Source of the DNA: Hydractinia symbiolongicarpus
Lineage: Eukaryota; Cnidaria; Hydrozoa; Anthoathecata; Hydractiniidae
Reading direction: 5' to 3'
DNA length: 64,000 nucleotides
Assembly: GCF_029227915.1 (NCBI RefSeq)
Contig: NC_079885.1
Coordinates: 17,867,001-17,931,000, forward strand
In this document: one piece after another, positions 1 through 13,603 of the stretch
Numbering within the stretch: the first letter of the stretch is position 1
Layout: every line of letters starts with the position of its first letter
Position numbers and translations under genes: made by a program
The notes under the pieces: model-generated
What the model was told of the DNA's origin: nothing
Database searches by the model: none
Seen by the model: the letters and a program-made list of their open reading frames with translations, nothing else

Positions 1-890
1 CGCACATTGCTCTTTTGACTCGACAAACTCGTACCCAGACTGATAAACTTTTAATCTTAATAATAAAATCGGATAGCCTGGCATCTTCACGCAAATTGCT
101 CTTTTGACTCCACAAACTCGTACCCAGACTGATAAACTATTAATCTTAATAATAAAATCGGATAGTCTGACATCTTCACGCACATTGCTCTTTTGACTCG
201 ACAAACTCGTACCCAGACTGATAAACTTTTAATCTTAATAATAAAATCGGATAGTCTGACATCTTCACGCACATTGCTCTTTTGACTCGACAAACTCGTA
301 CCCAGACTGATAAACTTTTAATCTTAATAATAAAATCGGATAGCCTGGCATCTTCACGCAAATTGCTCTTTTGACTCCACAAACTCGTACACAGACTGAT
401 AAACTTTTAATCTTAATAATAAAATCGGATAGTCTGACATCTTCACGCACATTGCTCTTTTGACTCGACAAACTCGTACCCAGACTGATAAACTTTTAAT
501 CTTAATAATAAAATCGGATAGTCTGACATCTTCACGCACATTGCTCTTTTGACTCAACAAACTCGTACCCAGACTGATAAACCTTTAATCTTAATAATAA
601 AATCGGATAGTCTGACATCTTCACGCACATTGCTCTTTTAACTCGACAAACTCGTACCCAGACTGATAAACTTTTAATCTTAATAATAAAATCGGATAGT
701 CTGACATCTTCACGCACATTGTTCTTTTGACTCGACAAACTCGTACCCAGACTGATAAACTTTTAATCTTAATAATAAAATCGGATAGCCTGGCATCTAC
801 ACGCACATTGTTCTTTTGACTCGACAAATTCGTACCCAGACTGATAAACTTTTAATCTTAATAATAAAATCGAATAGCTTGACATCTTTT
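1..890. repeat. 89 bp tandem satellite array (about 10 monomers)
   Basis: About ten head-to-tail copies with an 89 bp period. Every monomer carries the words CTCGTACCCAGACTGATAAA and AATAATAAAATCGGATAG. The array begins before the window and decays near 885. A variant with GCAAATTGCTC and GACTCCAC occurs at about 78 and again three monomers (267 bp) later, hinting at a partial higher-order repeat. Short open frames on the minus strand recur every 89 bp and are by-products of the repeat. No function is visible. Confidence 0.97.
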
Positions 891-1482
891 GCCACATTAA
901 TCTTATATCTCCACATCAGATTCACTAAGATTAAAATTCGGGCAATGGCTTTAATGTCCCACTATAAAGTATAATTTATAATTCCCCCTGTAAAGGTTAA
1001 AAGCCTCACAGACTTTCTTTGCTCTCAGGCTATGCATCTTACAAATAAATGCACACGTAGACACACAAAGACACAAAATACTTCTTACTTAAAAATACTG
1101 TGCTTTCACTTTAGTTCTAAAACGTTGATGATGGTAATGTACTTTCAAAATATCAATAATATTTAATTTTACGCCAATATCGTGATCACTGTTCGCCTTT
1201 TATAAACATCCCCCAATATCAATTACAATTTTTCACTACGCTGTCGTTGGGTCATCTAAAGTATCTGGTCAAGTTTTATTGTTTTTCATCATATAGTAGT
1301 TTTAACATTTAATCCTTTTATTGTTGCATATATCGATCGTTATTTATGAGTATATAAAGTTTGTAATTATAAATTTGTAACTTGGTTTGGTGGTCATTCT
1401 TACCTATTAGATATTATCCTATCGAAATGGTCTCCAGTCTATTAGGACAAATAAATAAATGAATACTTACTTACTTACTTAA
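891..1482. other. AT-rich spacer, no gene seen
   Basis: AT-rich sequence between the satellite array and a lone degenerate satellite copy. It contains no open frame with coding character, no recognisable splice-bounded exon and no repeat other than a short TTAC/TTAT run near 1465-1480. Confidence 0.6.
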
Positions 1483-1600
1483 TTCAGGATAGTCTGGTAT
1501 TTACACTAAATTCCCTTTTAATCTTAATACTAAAATCGGATAGCCTGACATATTTTTTAATATTTCTCTCATAACTCAACAAACTCGGTACACAGACCTA
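1483..1600. repeat. Isolated degenerate copy of the 89 bp satellite
   Basis: One diverged monomer. It keeps CTTTTAATCTTAATACTAAA followed by ATCGGATAGCCTGACAT and then ACTCAACAAACTCGGTACAC. It is separated from the main array by about 600 bp of unrelated sequence. Confidence 0.8.
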
Positions 1601-2383
1601 CAATGTTTTATTATTTCTAACAGATTTCTGTTTCCATTATCAAAAAGTGAAGAAGAGCCCTGGGGAGGAGGTTGACATTTTGTGTTGTGATTAGCAGTAT
1701 GATTTTACTAATTTTGCGTTAACGCGGCGAGTTGCCGTAATTGATCACCGCGGTTAAAATAGAAAATAAAATATGATAATGCTATGGCCGCGAATTTTGC
1801 AAACTAGAGACTTTTGATTTCGATGATTGAATTTGTTTCATCTACAAATATTGAGAAAATATTATAGTTGTTTATATCTAGGTCTCAATATTTTGTATAG
1901 CTACTTGTAAAGTATATATGTAAAAATACCCCGACCGGAGTTAGCATTTTGTATGTTAAAATTTGTCTATTATTGGTCCTTAGTAGTGTAGTAAGTAGAA
2001 CGTACTAGATAGTTGAATCCTTAAGTCAATAACATTTTTACATTCACAAGATATTTCGTCATATTAAAAAGTCATGACTTACCAAAGTATTGGAAAACAA
2101 CTTTATCAATGGCGTTATATTGTGTCAAATATATCTAGTTTGACAGTCTGTTTTCTATTCCCATCAAGAAGCTGAAGTACTTTTTTTTCGCAGATTACTT
2201 TTAGCACATTTTGGGAGCTTTTAATTCTGATACCTTTCAAAACTAAGATTGTGTTATTGTTGTGTACTACTAATTCTATTTAAACCAGACCATGATATGT
2301 AGAGATTTGTCGGGTACTTCTTAACCAACATTTGACCTAAAATCATAACAACAACCTCAGTTTCTTTGATTTTTTTTACTATA
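1601..2383. other. Intergenic, no gene seen
   Basis: AT-rich sequence without coding character. It includes one copy of a dispersed word of the form CCTGGGG-GAGGTTG (near 1655-1675) that also appears near 10425, 19070 and 58200. Confidence 0.5.
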
Positions 2384-2510
2384 CTAGTCGGTAACCCGTG
2401 GGTAAATTCACTAACTCGCCCGTCCTTTATTTGCCGCATTATATGTTTCGCTACTGCGGTTATCATTTTGCGTGACAAACAGACGTATACAGCTATTATA
2501 AAGAAGCAGG
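2384..2510 (-). mobile_element. Helitron-like 3' end, copy 1
   Basis: Read on the minus strand, the sequence has the word CATTTTGCGTGAC, a GTCTGT core next to GTATAC, a short palindrome ACCCGTGGGT, and ends in CTAG followed by T. The same order of motifs is found at 39130-39250 and, in part, at 4210-4450. A hairpin a few bases before CTRR-T is the classic Helitron 3' terminus. No Rep/helicase coding sequence is present, so this is a non-autonomous copy or relic. Confidence 0.6.
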
Positions 2511-4209
2511 GGAGCTTTAAACGCCGGGATCAGCCACAAGTAGCTGTGTGACACTTCGTGGAACGCCCAGTAAAGTACTTAATAAGACCCGCAGAGTTGA
2601 GCGCTTCAGTATAGGAATGAAGTAAAGCACACACAAAATTATGGTGTTTTATTCTCCCACAATTTTAGCTGAAATAAAAACACAGTTTACAACCCGTTGG
2701 TACACCGTCATGGAAAAAACAGTTGACCAACCTTTTATATTTTTCAGAATATACTCAAAGCTGAGCAGTTAGGTAAAAAAAGAGGTAAAAAATGCCGCGC
2801 ATAAAATTTATCGCAACTTCGGTTAAATAGAAACATAGGAAATAGCCTGTCGTTAACAATGGGATGAGCGCTTGGTACAGGTATACTGTCTCGAACATGC
2901 TATATATGCAAAATAGATACCATTTTCCAAAAAATTATATCCTAACAGCCCGTCGTTGCTCCGTCTAGCTAAAAAATCACTCAGCAATTTTTCTTTGTGG
3001 AATATATTTTCATGACTGTTATAAAAGTTGTAGTTACTTAACGTGGCTACGTGCCTCAGCTTTTCACATGCCTACATGCCTTAATTTTTGTGTGATAATT
3101 CTTTTTGTTGGATACTCCTCGTTGTTGCTAAAGAATCCAGTAGTAAGCGTTGTTAGTCTACTCTGAGTCAATGGAAAATCACGTGTTTTTTGTTGTTGTT
3201 GATACTTCAATGAGACCTTCACAATCTTTTTAAAAGCCTTGAACAGCAAAATTTCAACGCCTTAATTTTAAAAGGATTCATCTTTCGCAAAAATTATTTC
3301 CCTTAATTTCCCAATTATTTCGAATCGTGAAGGTTTATTAATAAAATCCCAATTACCGCAGAAGCACTAGGGCACGTAAGTACATAAAGTACGTTGCGAA
3401 AATAAGGCGCGTAGACACATAAAGCACGTAACCACGAGGGCACGTAAGGCACGTAATTTAGCAGACCCTGTACATGGCTAGAGAACGAGATGATATACAA
3501 TCCCGATCGATATTAATACTTTTTTTAGTCATTGCAATCTCTTGTAGGCAAAATTATGTTATACATCTGGAACTCCGTTATCTCAAATTTTCGTTTTGTG
3601 GAACTATTTTTCCGGTCCTTTCAGCTCACAGGACGTATATTTATAACAGTATTTTTTACTGATATACTCATCCTGCATATAAATTCAGAAATAAAAATAA
3701 TAATAATAATCATTTCATCACGAACTGGATATAGCCTAGAGAAAGCAGAGTAATACTTTAAGCTTTTTTGGAAAGAAGTAAGTTTAGTAACAATCACATA
3801 CTACTATCAATATATATATATTTCTTTTTTCTGTTCCTCGTTTTCGGCTAAACGAGTATTTTATCTCGAACTTCAGAAGGTCTTCGACGCTCGATAACTC
3901 GACTATCCTTTATCTCGAACTTTCGACGTCCTAAACTTTTTTATCAGTTCCCTGGGCGTTTGGGTCGACCGTATTTATTTTAACACGTGGTATTAAGAAG
4001 AAAAAAAGTACAAAAGGAGATCGACAAACCTGACACCACCACTTTCAAACCAAAATGACCTTCGTTACATGTTTTCGTTTTTTTCTTTTTCTTTTGATTC
4101 TACCTTAATTCTGTAAACAAAATCCGCAAAAATCGCGTTCTGCGGAAATTTTCCGAAATAAAGCTGCGGCGCATCTTTTTCAAACAAAATACGACTATTA
4201 TTAAAGAGA
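2511..4209. other. Intergenic, no gene seen
   Basis: AT-rich. Between about 3360 and 3465 the word GCACGTAA (with variants such as GTACGTTG) recurs several times, a degenerate short-period repeat. Around 3835-3950 words such as TATCTCGAACTT recur. Small open frames here have no recognisable protein character. Confidence 0.5.
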
Positions 4210-4455
4210 CTAGTCGTTAGCCCGTGGAAAAATCCACATGTCCGTCCGTCCTTTAAATTTACCAATCCCGACACATTGGATAAAATTTATCGCATTTGAT
4301 ATTCGTGTTTCCGTAGCACGACTTTCTAACTCAGCGGAGCGTTTGAGCAGAGACAGACAAATTACGACTAGACTAGTCAGTCCTCAAAACATATCGCATT
4401 TGGTGTTTCTTAGCACAATGTTTTCGTGTGGACAGACAGACCATTATTAAGATAG
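4210..4455 (-). mobile_element. Helitron-like 3' end, copy 2 (possibly two tandem termini)
   Basis: On the minus strand the element ends with a GTGGA/TCCAC hairpin, CGGGCTAACGA and CTAG-T. Upstream of the hairpin is a short GTCC/GTCT run (about 4240-4252). A second CTAG at about 4372 and another GTCTGTC run at about 4433-4441 suggest a second terminus directly behind the first, as seen where Helitrons insert in tandem. Confidence 0.6.
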
Positions 4456-5282
4456 GGAGCATAGACTTACAGCCTTTGATCTGAAAAGTAATAGTCACCA
4501 TGAATTGAATTGTAGTCTGTAATAAAAGGCATTAAACATATTCGTAACATGTCGGGATCACCATTTAACCTAATAATATGCTGACAAGCTTAACTGATCT
4601 GAAAGTTTTTTAGAAATTATGCACTGGCACTAAACAAATAATTTTGTTACATTAGTTGTATATATTCTGTTTGTACTCAAATTATTCATTTTTGATTTTT
4701 ACGAATTAGAGCCCCGGAATCTCAATCATTACGATATGATCACCACGCTTTAACTGATGGAATTTTTTGTCCGTATTTTATATACATGTTGACCATTTCA
4801 GTTAAGTGCAAAGAAGTTATTTCATATTAAAAGAAATTCCGTAATGCTACATCTGGTGTGCGTCACCGAGTAACATAGTTTCATTTTTGTCAGGCAACCC
4901 AAAATTCTCTGTTTACATGTCCTTGCCACGCCAAAAAATTGCATTACATTGCGTTGTAAAAACATAAATAAAAGTGCCAATTTTCCGAAATTTTAAAGAC
5001 GTACAAACTGTCTAACAAACTAAAGTTTTACACAAAAATTTTCAAATATAGCTACTGAAATGCACAAAACTAAAAAGCATTAAAGAAATCAAAAATCTAC
5101 TGTTTCTTAGACTGTTTTGGTTTCGCCATCATTATTTTTCACTCGCTAGAAGTCGTAGTTTTTTCTTGACGTCACGTGGTTTATGCTTACCGAACACGGC
5201 GTCCTTTTAAGAAAAATTTAGGTTAGGCAGAGAAATCTTATAATTTTTACAACCCTGGGTTTTGGGTTGTGAAACGGTCACG
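4456..5282. other. Intergenic, no gene seen
   Basis: AT-rich sequence without coding character or recognisable repeats. Confidence 0.5.
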
Positions 5283-5321
5283 ACTCTGGTACAGACCTGT
5301 TCAACTGGTCTGTACCAGAGT
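5283..5321. repeat. Perfect 15 bp inverted repeat (hairpin)
   Basis: The arm ACTCTGGTACAGACC is followed by a 9 nt loop and its exact reverse complement. It lies just before the second satellite array. The role is unknown; it could be the fold-back end of a mobile element or a small-RNA hairpin. Confidence 0.85.
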
Positions 5322-5384
5322 GATGCTCGTATCACCGTCTGAATGTTAGAAAAAATACAGATGCCCTGCTTGATTTTTTCACAA

Positions 5385-6135
5385 ACTCGTAGCCAGACCG
5401 ATAACATGTTAATCTTAGTAATAAAGGTGGATAGCGTAACATCTTTTCACGCATTGATTCTATATCTCCGCAGAAGAGTCGTGCCCAGACATTATGAATT
5501 CTATTTTAAATAACTCCTTTGGTGCATTACTCTTATAACTCGACAAACTCGTACCCAGACCGACGATATTTTAATCCTAGTAATAAATACGGATAGACTG
5601 ACATTTTTTCGCACATTGCTCATATATCTCAGTAAACTCGTACCCCAACCGACATAATTCAATTTTAAGTAATAAATTCGGATAGCCTGACATCTTTTCG
5701 CATATTACTCTTATAACTCGACAAACTCGTACCCAGACCGACGATATTTTAATCCTAGTAATAAATTCGGATAGACTGACATTTTTTCGCACATTGCTCT
5801 TATATCTCAGAAAACTCGTACCCCAACCGACATAATTCAATTTTAAGTAATAAATTCGGATAGCCTGACATCTTTTCGCATATTACTCTTATAACTCGAC
5901 AAACTCGTACCCAGACCGACATAATTCAATTTTAAGTAATAAATTCGGATAGCCTGACATCTTTTCGCATATTAATCTTAACTCGACACACTCGTACCCA
6001 GACCGATAACATTTTCAACTCACTAATAAATTCGGATAGCCCGCTATGTTTTTGCACATTGCTTTTATAACTCAGCAAACTCGTACCCTGACTGTTTTGC
6101 TAATATAATTGAAAACTAGTACCCAGGCTGACATT
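5385..6135. repeat. Diverged satellite array with dimeric organisation
   Basis: About eight monomers of 88-90 bp related to the array at 1-890 (shared ACTCGTACCCAGAC and TCGGATAGCCTGACATCTTT). Two monomer types alternate (CGGATAGACTGACATTTTTT and CGGATAGCCTGACATCTTTT), giving a higher-order unit of about 178 bp between roughly 5590 and 5900. The left and right monomers are more degenerate. Confidence 0.93.
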
Positions 6136-6156
6136 GTTTCAATCTCTGTAATAAAA

Positions 6157-6768
6157 CGCCAGTTCCGTGTGTCTGTCTGTCATTTTTGCAAAGTGGATTA
6201 TTATATTCACTACTTTCTTTGATAAAGTCTATAAAACATCACCTATAAATTTGTTCTGTAAAGTACTAAACTTTGATGTTAACATAATGTTGACGTCAAA
6301 GGAAAGTATATTAATTAATGAAGCAATTACATTGCACCTAAAACTTTGAGGCCAAATAACTTGGAAATTTTTCACCGCGTGGGTAACTAAGGACCACCTT
6401 GGAGCAATTTGGGTAAGTTTCCCAAACCTGGGTCCCCAATCCGTTTCGGAAGAGACGGGTCGATGACGTCATCAGAAAATATACAAATTTCTTAAAATAA
6501 TTTTTTGCATATTTGTTCGTTTTTGCTGAGGTCAGCAAAATGTTTAAACCCTCATATCTCCTTAAGTGTTTGTCCAAAACAAATGATCCTATACATTATT
6601 TAAATCAGCTATTCAAGCTCTACACCATAAAGGCAACAAGTAAACAAATTTCCAAGAAAAAACATTTTGTCTCTTGACAGATCCTAGCTGACGTCATCAA
6701 AATTTAAATAACGGTCCCATTTTTGTTATCCTGTCTAAGTGGATTTTTCCACAGGCTTTATCGACTAG
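6157..6768 (+). mobile_element. Helitron-like non-autonomous element, copy 3
   Basis: On the plus strand a GTCTGTCTGTC run (6170-6182) followed by TTTTTGCAAAGTGG resembles the pre-terminal region of the other copies. The stretch ends with a GTGGA/TCCAC hairpin (6739-6752) and CTAG (6765-6768) followed by T. About 550 bp without coding potential lie between. The left boundary is not firmly defined. Confidence 0.45.
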
Positions 6769-6837
6769 TTCAAATTACTAATTTTAGACCTTCTTGTTTT
6801 TTAATGATGTTGGAAGACCTGCAAAATTTTGTATATA

Positions 6838-6881
6838 GTCTGTATATTATATTACAGAGGCCTGTATATTATTATACAGAC
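6838..6881. repeat. Short imperfect palindrome
   Basis: GTCTGTATA and its complement TATACAGAC flank a TA-rich centre containing a second internal CTGTATATTA word. It lies 70 bp beyond the CTAG terminus of the Helitron-like element. No function is visible. Confidence 0.6.
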
Positions 6882-9583
<2,702 letters not shown>

Positions 9584-9625
9584 GTATAACCTATATGATT
9601 AGCTAGCTAATCATATAGGTTATAC
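9584..9625. repeat. Perfect 42 bp palindrome
   Basis: Two 21-nt arms with no spacer. The left arm begins GTATAACCTATATGATTAGC and the right arm is its exact reverse complement. It sits about 100 bp left of the 21 bp minisatellite. Perfect spacerless palindromes of this size are unstable and usually recent. Confidence 0.95.
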
Positions 9626-9720
9626 TTAGCTTATTAAACAAGCATCCTCTTACAGAGATGGTCCGCCAGACTGTCAACCATTATTAAACACAAGTGGAAA
9701 TGTTAACGGCGGCCGACAAG

Positions 9721-9863
9721 GATGGCAGGCTATCCTATGAAGATGGCAGGCTATCCTATGAAGATGGCAGGCTATCCTATGAGATGGCAGGCTATCCTAC
9801 GAGATGGCAGGCTATCCTATGAAGATGGCAGGCTATCCGAAAAAGATGTCAGGCTATCCTAAA
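9721..9863. repeat. 20-21 bp minisatellite, 7 units
   Basis: Seven units of the form GATGGCAGGCTATCCTATGA, starting at 9721, 9742, 9763, 9783, 9803, 9824 and 9845. The last reads GATGTCAGGCTATCC, which is the reverse complement of the GGATAGCCTGACATC word in the 89 bp satellite monomers. The minisatellite therefore looks like a local amplification of part of a monomer. Confidence 0.93.
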
Positions 9864-9880
9864 TCCAATTAGGAACATCC

Positions 9881-10155
<275 letters not shown>

Positions 10156-12274
10156 TTCTTCATTTATTTTTAAAAAATAGCAAACTTCGAGAAAGTCTTG
10201 AGACGTCCTTAAATTTTCCTGTTTTCAGAGTTAGATTAGAACCTGTTCCATATTTTAAAACACTTGAAACAATAGTTCTTGATTTCCATAAACGAAATGG
10301 AAACCAATATGAGTAGTTGAAAAAAAATAGAACTTTATTAAAAGCAATATAAGACAATATAACAATAACATTCCTTCAATCTCAAAATAGCGTATGTCTT
10401 TTATCTTCATATCAAAACCGCTACATGTCCTGGGAGCGAGGTTGACCGATAGCCCTGCATTCAAGGCCATCGGTCCTTCTTTAACTCTTTTCCCATTTCA
10501 GAATTAAATAAAATGACCACGTTTAAGGTGTGTTTGTGTTATAATTTTTTTTTTTTGAGCCAGTTATAATATACTAACAGATTTAGTGTAAAATTGAAGG
10601 AGAAAAAAGATTTTCATTAAAAAGAATATTAAATATTTTAACGAGTTTCGAGTTGTTTGAAATTTGATATCTTGTTCAATGATGACATAAAACCTGACTA
10701 AAATCTTAAAAACGGAAAAAGCAACTTCCTCACCACTATTTTGACACCATAACACCCGCTTTAAAAATAAACAACGTGCTATTTTTAGACAGTGTCCGGA
10801 AAGTCTTTCCAAAATAAGACTAGAATGATAATCCTTATATGACTCCTTGACAACCCTAAAACCTAGAACAATTTAATAAATCGTATATTTTTGTCTCACT
10901 ACATGTTTCTACCAAGAAGAAACGATAAAGCTTGTACGCTTAAAAGCTTTACATCATTCTGTCTACGTTTTTCTCAAAAAAATATGTCAATTAAATTGAC
11001 ATTTCACCAGATCATTTTCTGGGATGCAAATAGTTTTATAAATGGCGCCCTTTTTTGTATTTTTTAAAGCGAAAAAAAAGCTCAAGTGGTTCCAGAACGT
11101 TACTAAAAGTGATGCATGGAATATGGAAGAAATAAAAATAAGATGATAGTTTTTATGAATAAAATATAGCAAATCACAAGTATACTTGAGATTATAGCAC
11201 AGAAAAAAATATCACAAAAGCAATGTGTTACATCAAAAGTTTCTAGCTACACGCGTTGAAAATCCTAAAATTTTCACTCAATTTTCATTCTAAAAGTAAG
11301 ATAATGAATCAAGTTAGGGTTAAATTTTGTTTCACATCTGTTATTTCACAGACTGTAAATGATTGAAATATACAAAGTGCGCGGTAGATCATAATGTTTT
11401 ATTATTTATGACTTCCCTCTTTGAAAACTGCATCCGAAACACCCGAAAGCGTGAAGATTTGATTAGACGGAATTGCATGTGCAAGAAATAAAATGGCATC
11501 TGTTCCAAAGTTAAAAACAAAATTGAAAAATTAAAATATACTAATTATATTGACATGCTGTTTTTATTTCAGTTTCACACTCTGAATCAGGCATGTGGCC
11601 ACCTTGCATTTGCAGAGAAAGTCAATATAATTTTAAAATTGTATGATTTATCAAAAATTCTATAAAATTTGCACTGCTATGTTTGGCAGTCTTTTGTGAT
11701 GGATAGCATGAGACACGGCATCTTGACTTTTAAATTGTATTCATTTTCGCGCATCCGTCTTACTTATAAAAATCAACAGAATTATTTATTTACTAAGCAA
11801 ATTGGAGCTATTGTTTCACGACCTTCAATAGCAATACTCTACATCAACAAGTTTTTCTTAGCCTGCAATTATAAATCCTTGATTTGATATGTGTGTTAAA
11901 AAATTCCCAATAAAAAATTAAACTTTTTTTTTCTGGAAAATGTTACAATTTTAATTGCATATTTAGTTCTGCTATTATCCACACCAACCGCATATATTAA
12001 CATAATTAATTTAAGAAAAATAGAACGTGTTCTATTGTTTTAGTGTTAATTATGCATATTTACGTCAAAACATGATAATAATGTAATGTTTACTAGTGCG
12101 TGAATAGCAAAAAAGTTAAATAGACAGGCGGGATTTTAAAAGTCATTTACTTAGCGGTAATATAACAGCAACGGGGCTGTCAATAAAGGAAATATAATAA
12201 AAAACGCGCTCGAAATCGATAACACATTGTTTTCATGAATGGATATTCCATTAGAGCATAAAAAAGATCAGTAA
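10156..12274. other. Intergenic, no gene seen
   Basis: AT-rich sequence upstream of the Sox gene. One dispersed word (CCTGGGAGCGAGGTTG, 10428-10443) recurs elsewhere in the window. I see no supported exon. Confidence 0.5.
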
Positions 12275-12336
12275 CGATATATAGTTTCATAAGAAAGAAG
12301 TTAAAAGCTCCAACTAACACTTGCCCATAAAGAAAG
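12275..12336 (+). promoter_or_regulatory. Candidate promoter and 5' non-coding exon of the Sox gene
   Basis: A TATA-like word GATATATAG (near 12277) is followed about 30-60 bp later by AAAGAAAG and a GTAAAG donor-like site at about 12336. The Sox start codon at 13604 is preceded by TATATTCTAG, a plausible acceptor at about 13593. Splicing between them would give a short 5' non-coding exon. This rests only on motif spacing. Confidence 0.25.
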
Positions 12337-13603
12337 GTAAAGATTTTTATATTGCATTGAAATAATAATGTTATGTTATTGTAAGTGGTTTTAAAGAATA
12401 ATGTTTTTTTAAGTTGTAATTATTATAAAGTCCCTTTTGTAAAAAATCTACCTTTTGTGATGTTTTTTTATCTCTAAAGATTCTCTATTTTAATTGTAAG
12501 ATTTTAAAACAAAAAAACTTCTCAGAAAAAGCTTTCTTTTATGCGTGTCTTTTATTTTTATATACAATATTTTATTTTAGATAATGTTATTTCATTTCTT
12601 TGTTCGAGAAAAATATCTCACAAGATGTTCTTTCGTTTTTACTTTTATTTTACGGATATAAAGTTTTTCTTAACCTTATTGCAAAAACGTTTCTCATTTT
12701 TTTAACAAGATATTTGATTTGTTTTCCGCACAGGCTGTGCAAAACTTTATATAGAAAAAATATCGAAAATTTTGATTTTCTTCTAAAAAGATAGTCTAAA
12801 AGATCTTCGTCGCAACACGACAAGGTACAAATATTTCGTTTGTAGGAAGGATTTTCGATATTCGTTAAAAATAAATTAAAAAAAGAAAAAAGGATGAGTA
12901 ATCAACTAATAAATAAATAAGTCAATAAGGTTTATGCGCGTGAAGGAAGGAAAATCACGAAGGCTGAACTTTTCAAGTGGACGGACACACTTCTCACATG
13001 TTATAGCGACGTGTTTGAAAGAGGAGGAGTTCACGCACTTTTTTCATCGCTAGCACCGCCATTTTATCGTAAGATAGTCAAAAAAATTGAGAAGAGATAC
13101 GAAAATCTGTCACTTCAATCCCTTTACTCTTGTTCGAAATCGTGGATAGAAGAAATGGCGGGAACCTAAAATTCAAAATTCAAAAATCGTCAGCTTTTTG
13201 GTTGTTGAAACATGAAACCATGTGTTCTGTTTGACATATTGTTACTGTCATAAAGTCAAGTTAATTTCTTCGGAAAAAAACTGCAAAACATCAAGCCTGT
13301 CACGAGTGGAACTTTTGTTTTCATCGTTAATAATTAGTAATGTTATTTTATGATGAGGGAGATATATTTCTCCACTCTCGATAGCGAAAGAAAAACTCAT
13401 TTCCTACTAATTACGCGCCATATTAACTATATATCGAAAACACCTTACCGCGGAGAGATCTAACGAATTCAAAGTAAAAATAAAAATAAACTTTTAGTTA
13501 TTATAAAGTTATCCATCGCTAAGTGGATTCTTCAATGCTATTTTCATCCGCTGTCCACTCTTTAATTTCTGTGAGTTTGTTTTTATATTCTAGCTAGACT
13601 GAG

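Noticed and set aside
87-827. Repeated 68-codon open frames on the minus strand
   Set aside because: They recur every 89 bp in changing frames across the satellite and reflect its sequence, not genes.
1-890. CRISPR-like array
   Set aside because: The whole 89 bp unit is conserved with no variable spacers, and the DNA is animal. It is a satellite.
2254-2551. Open frames on both strands
   Set aside because: They lie within or beside the Helitron-like terminus and have no conserved protein sequence.
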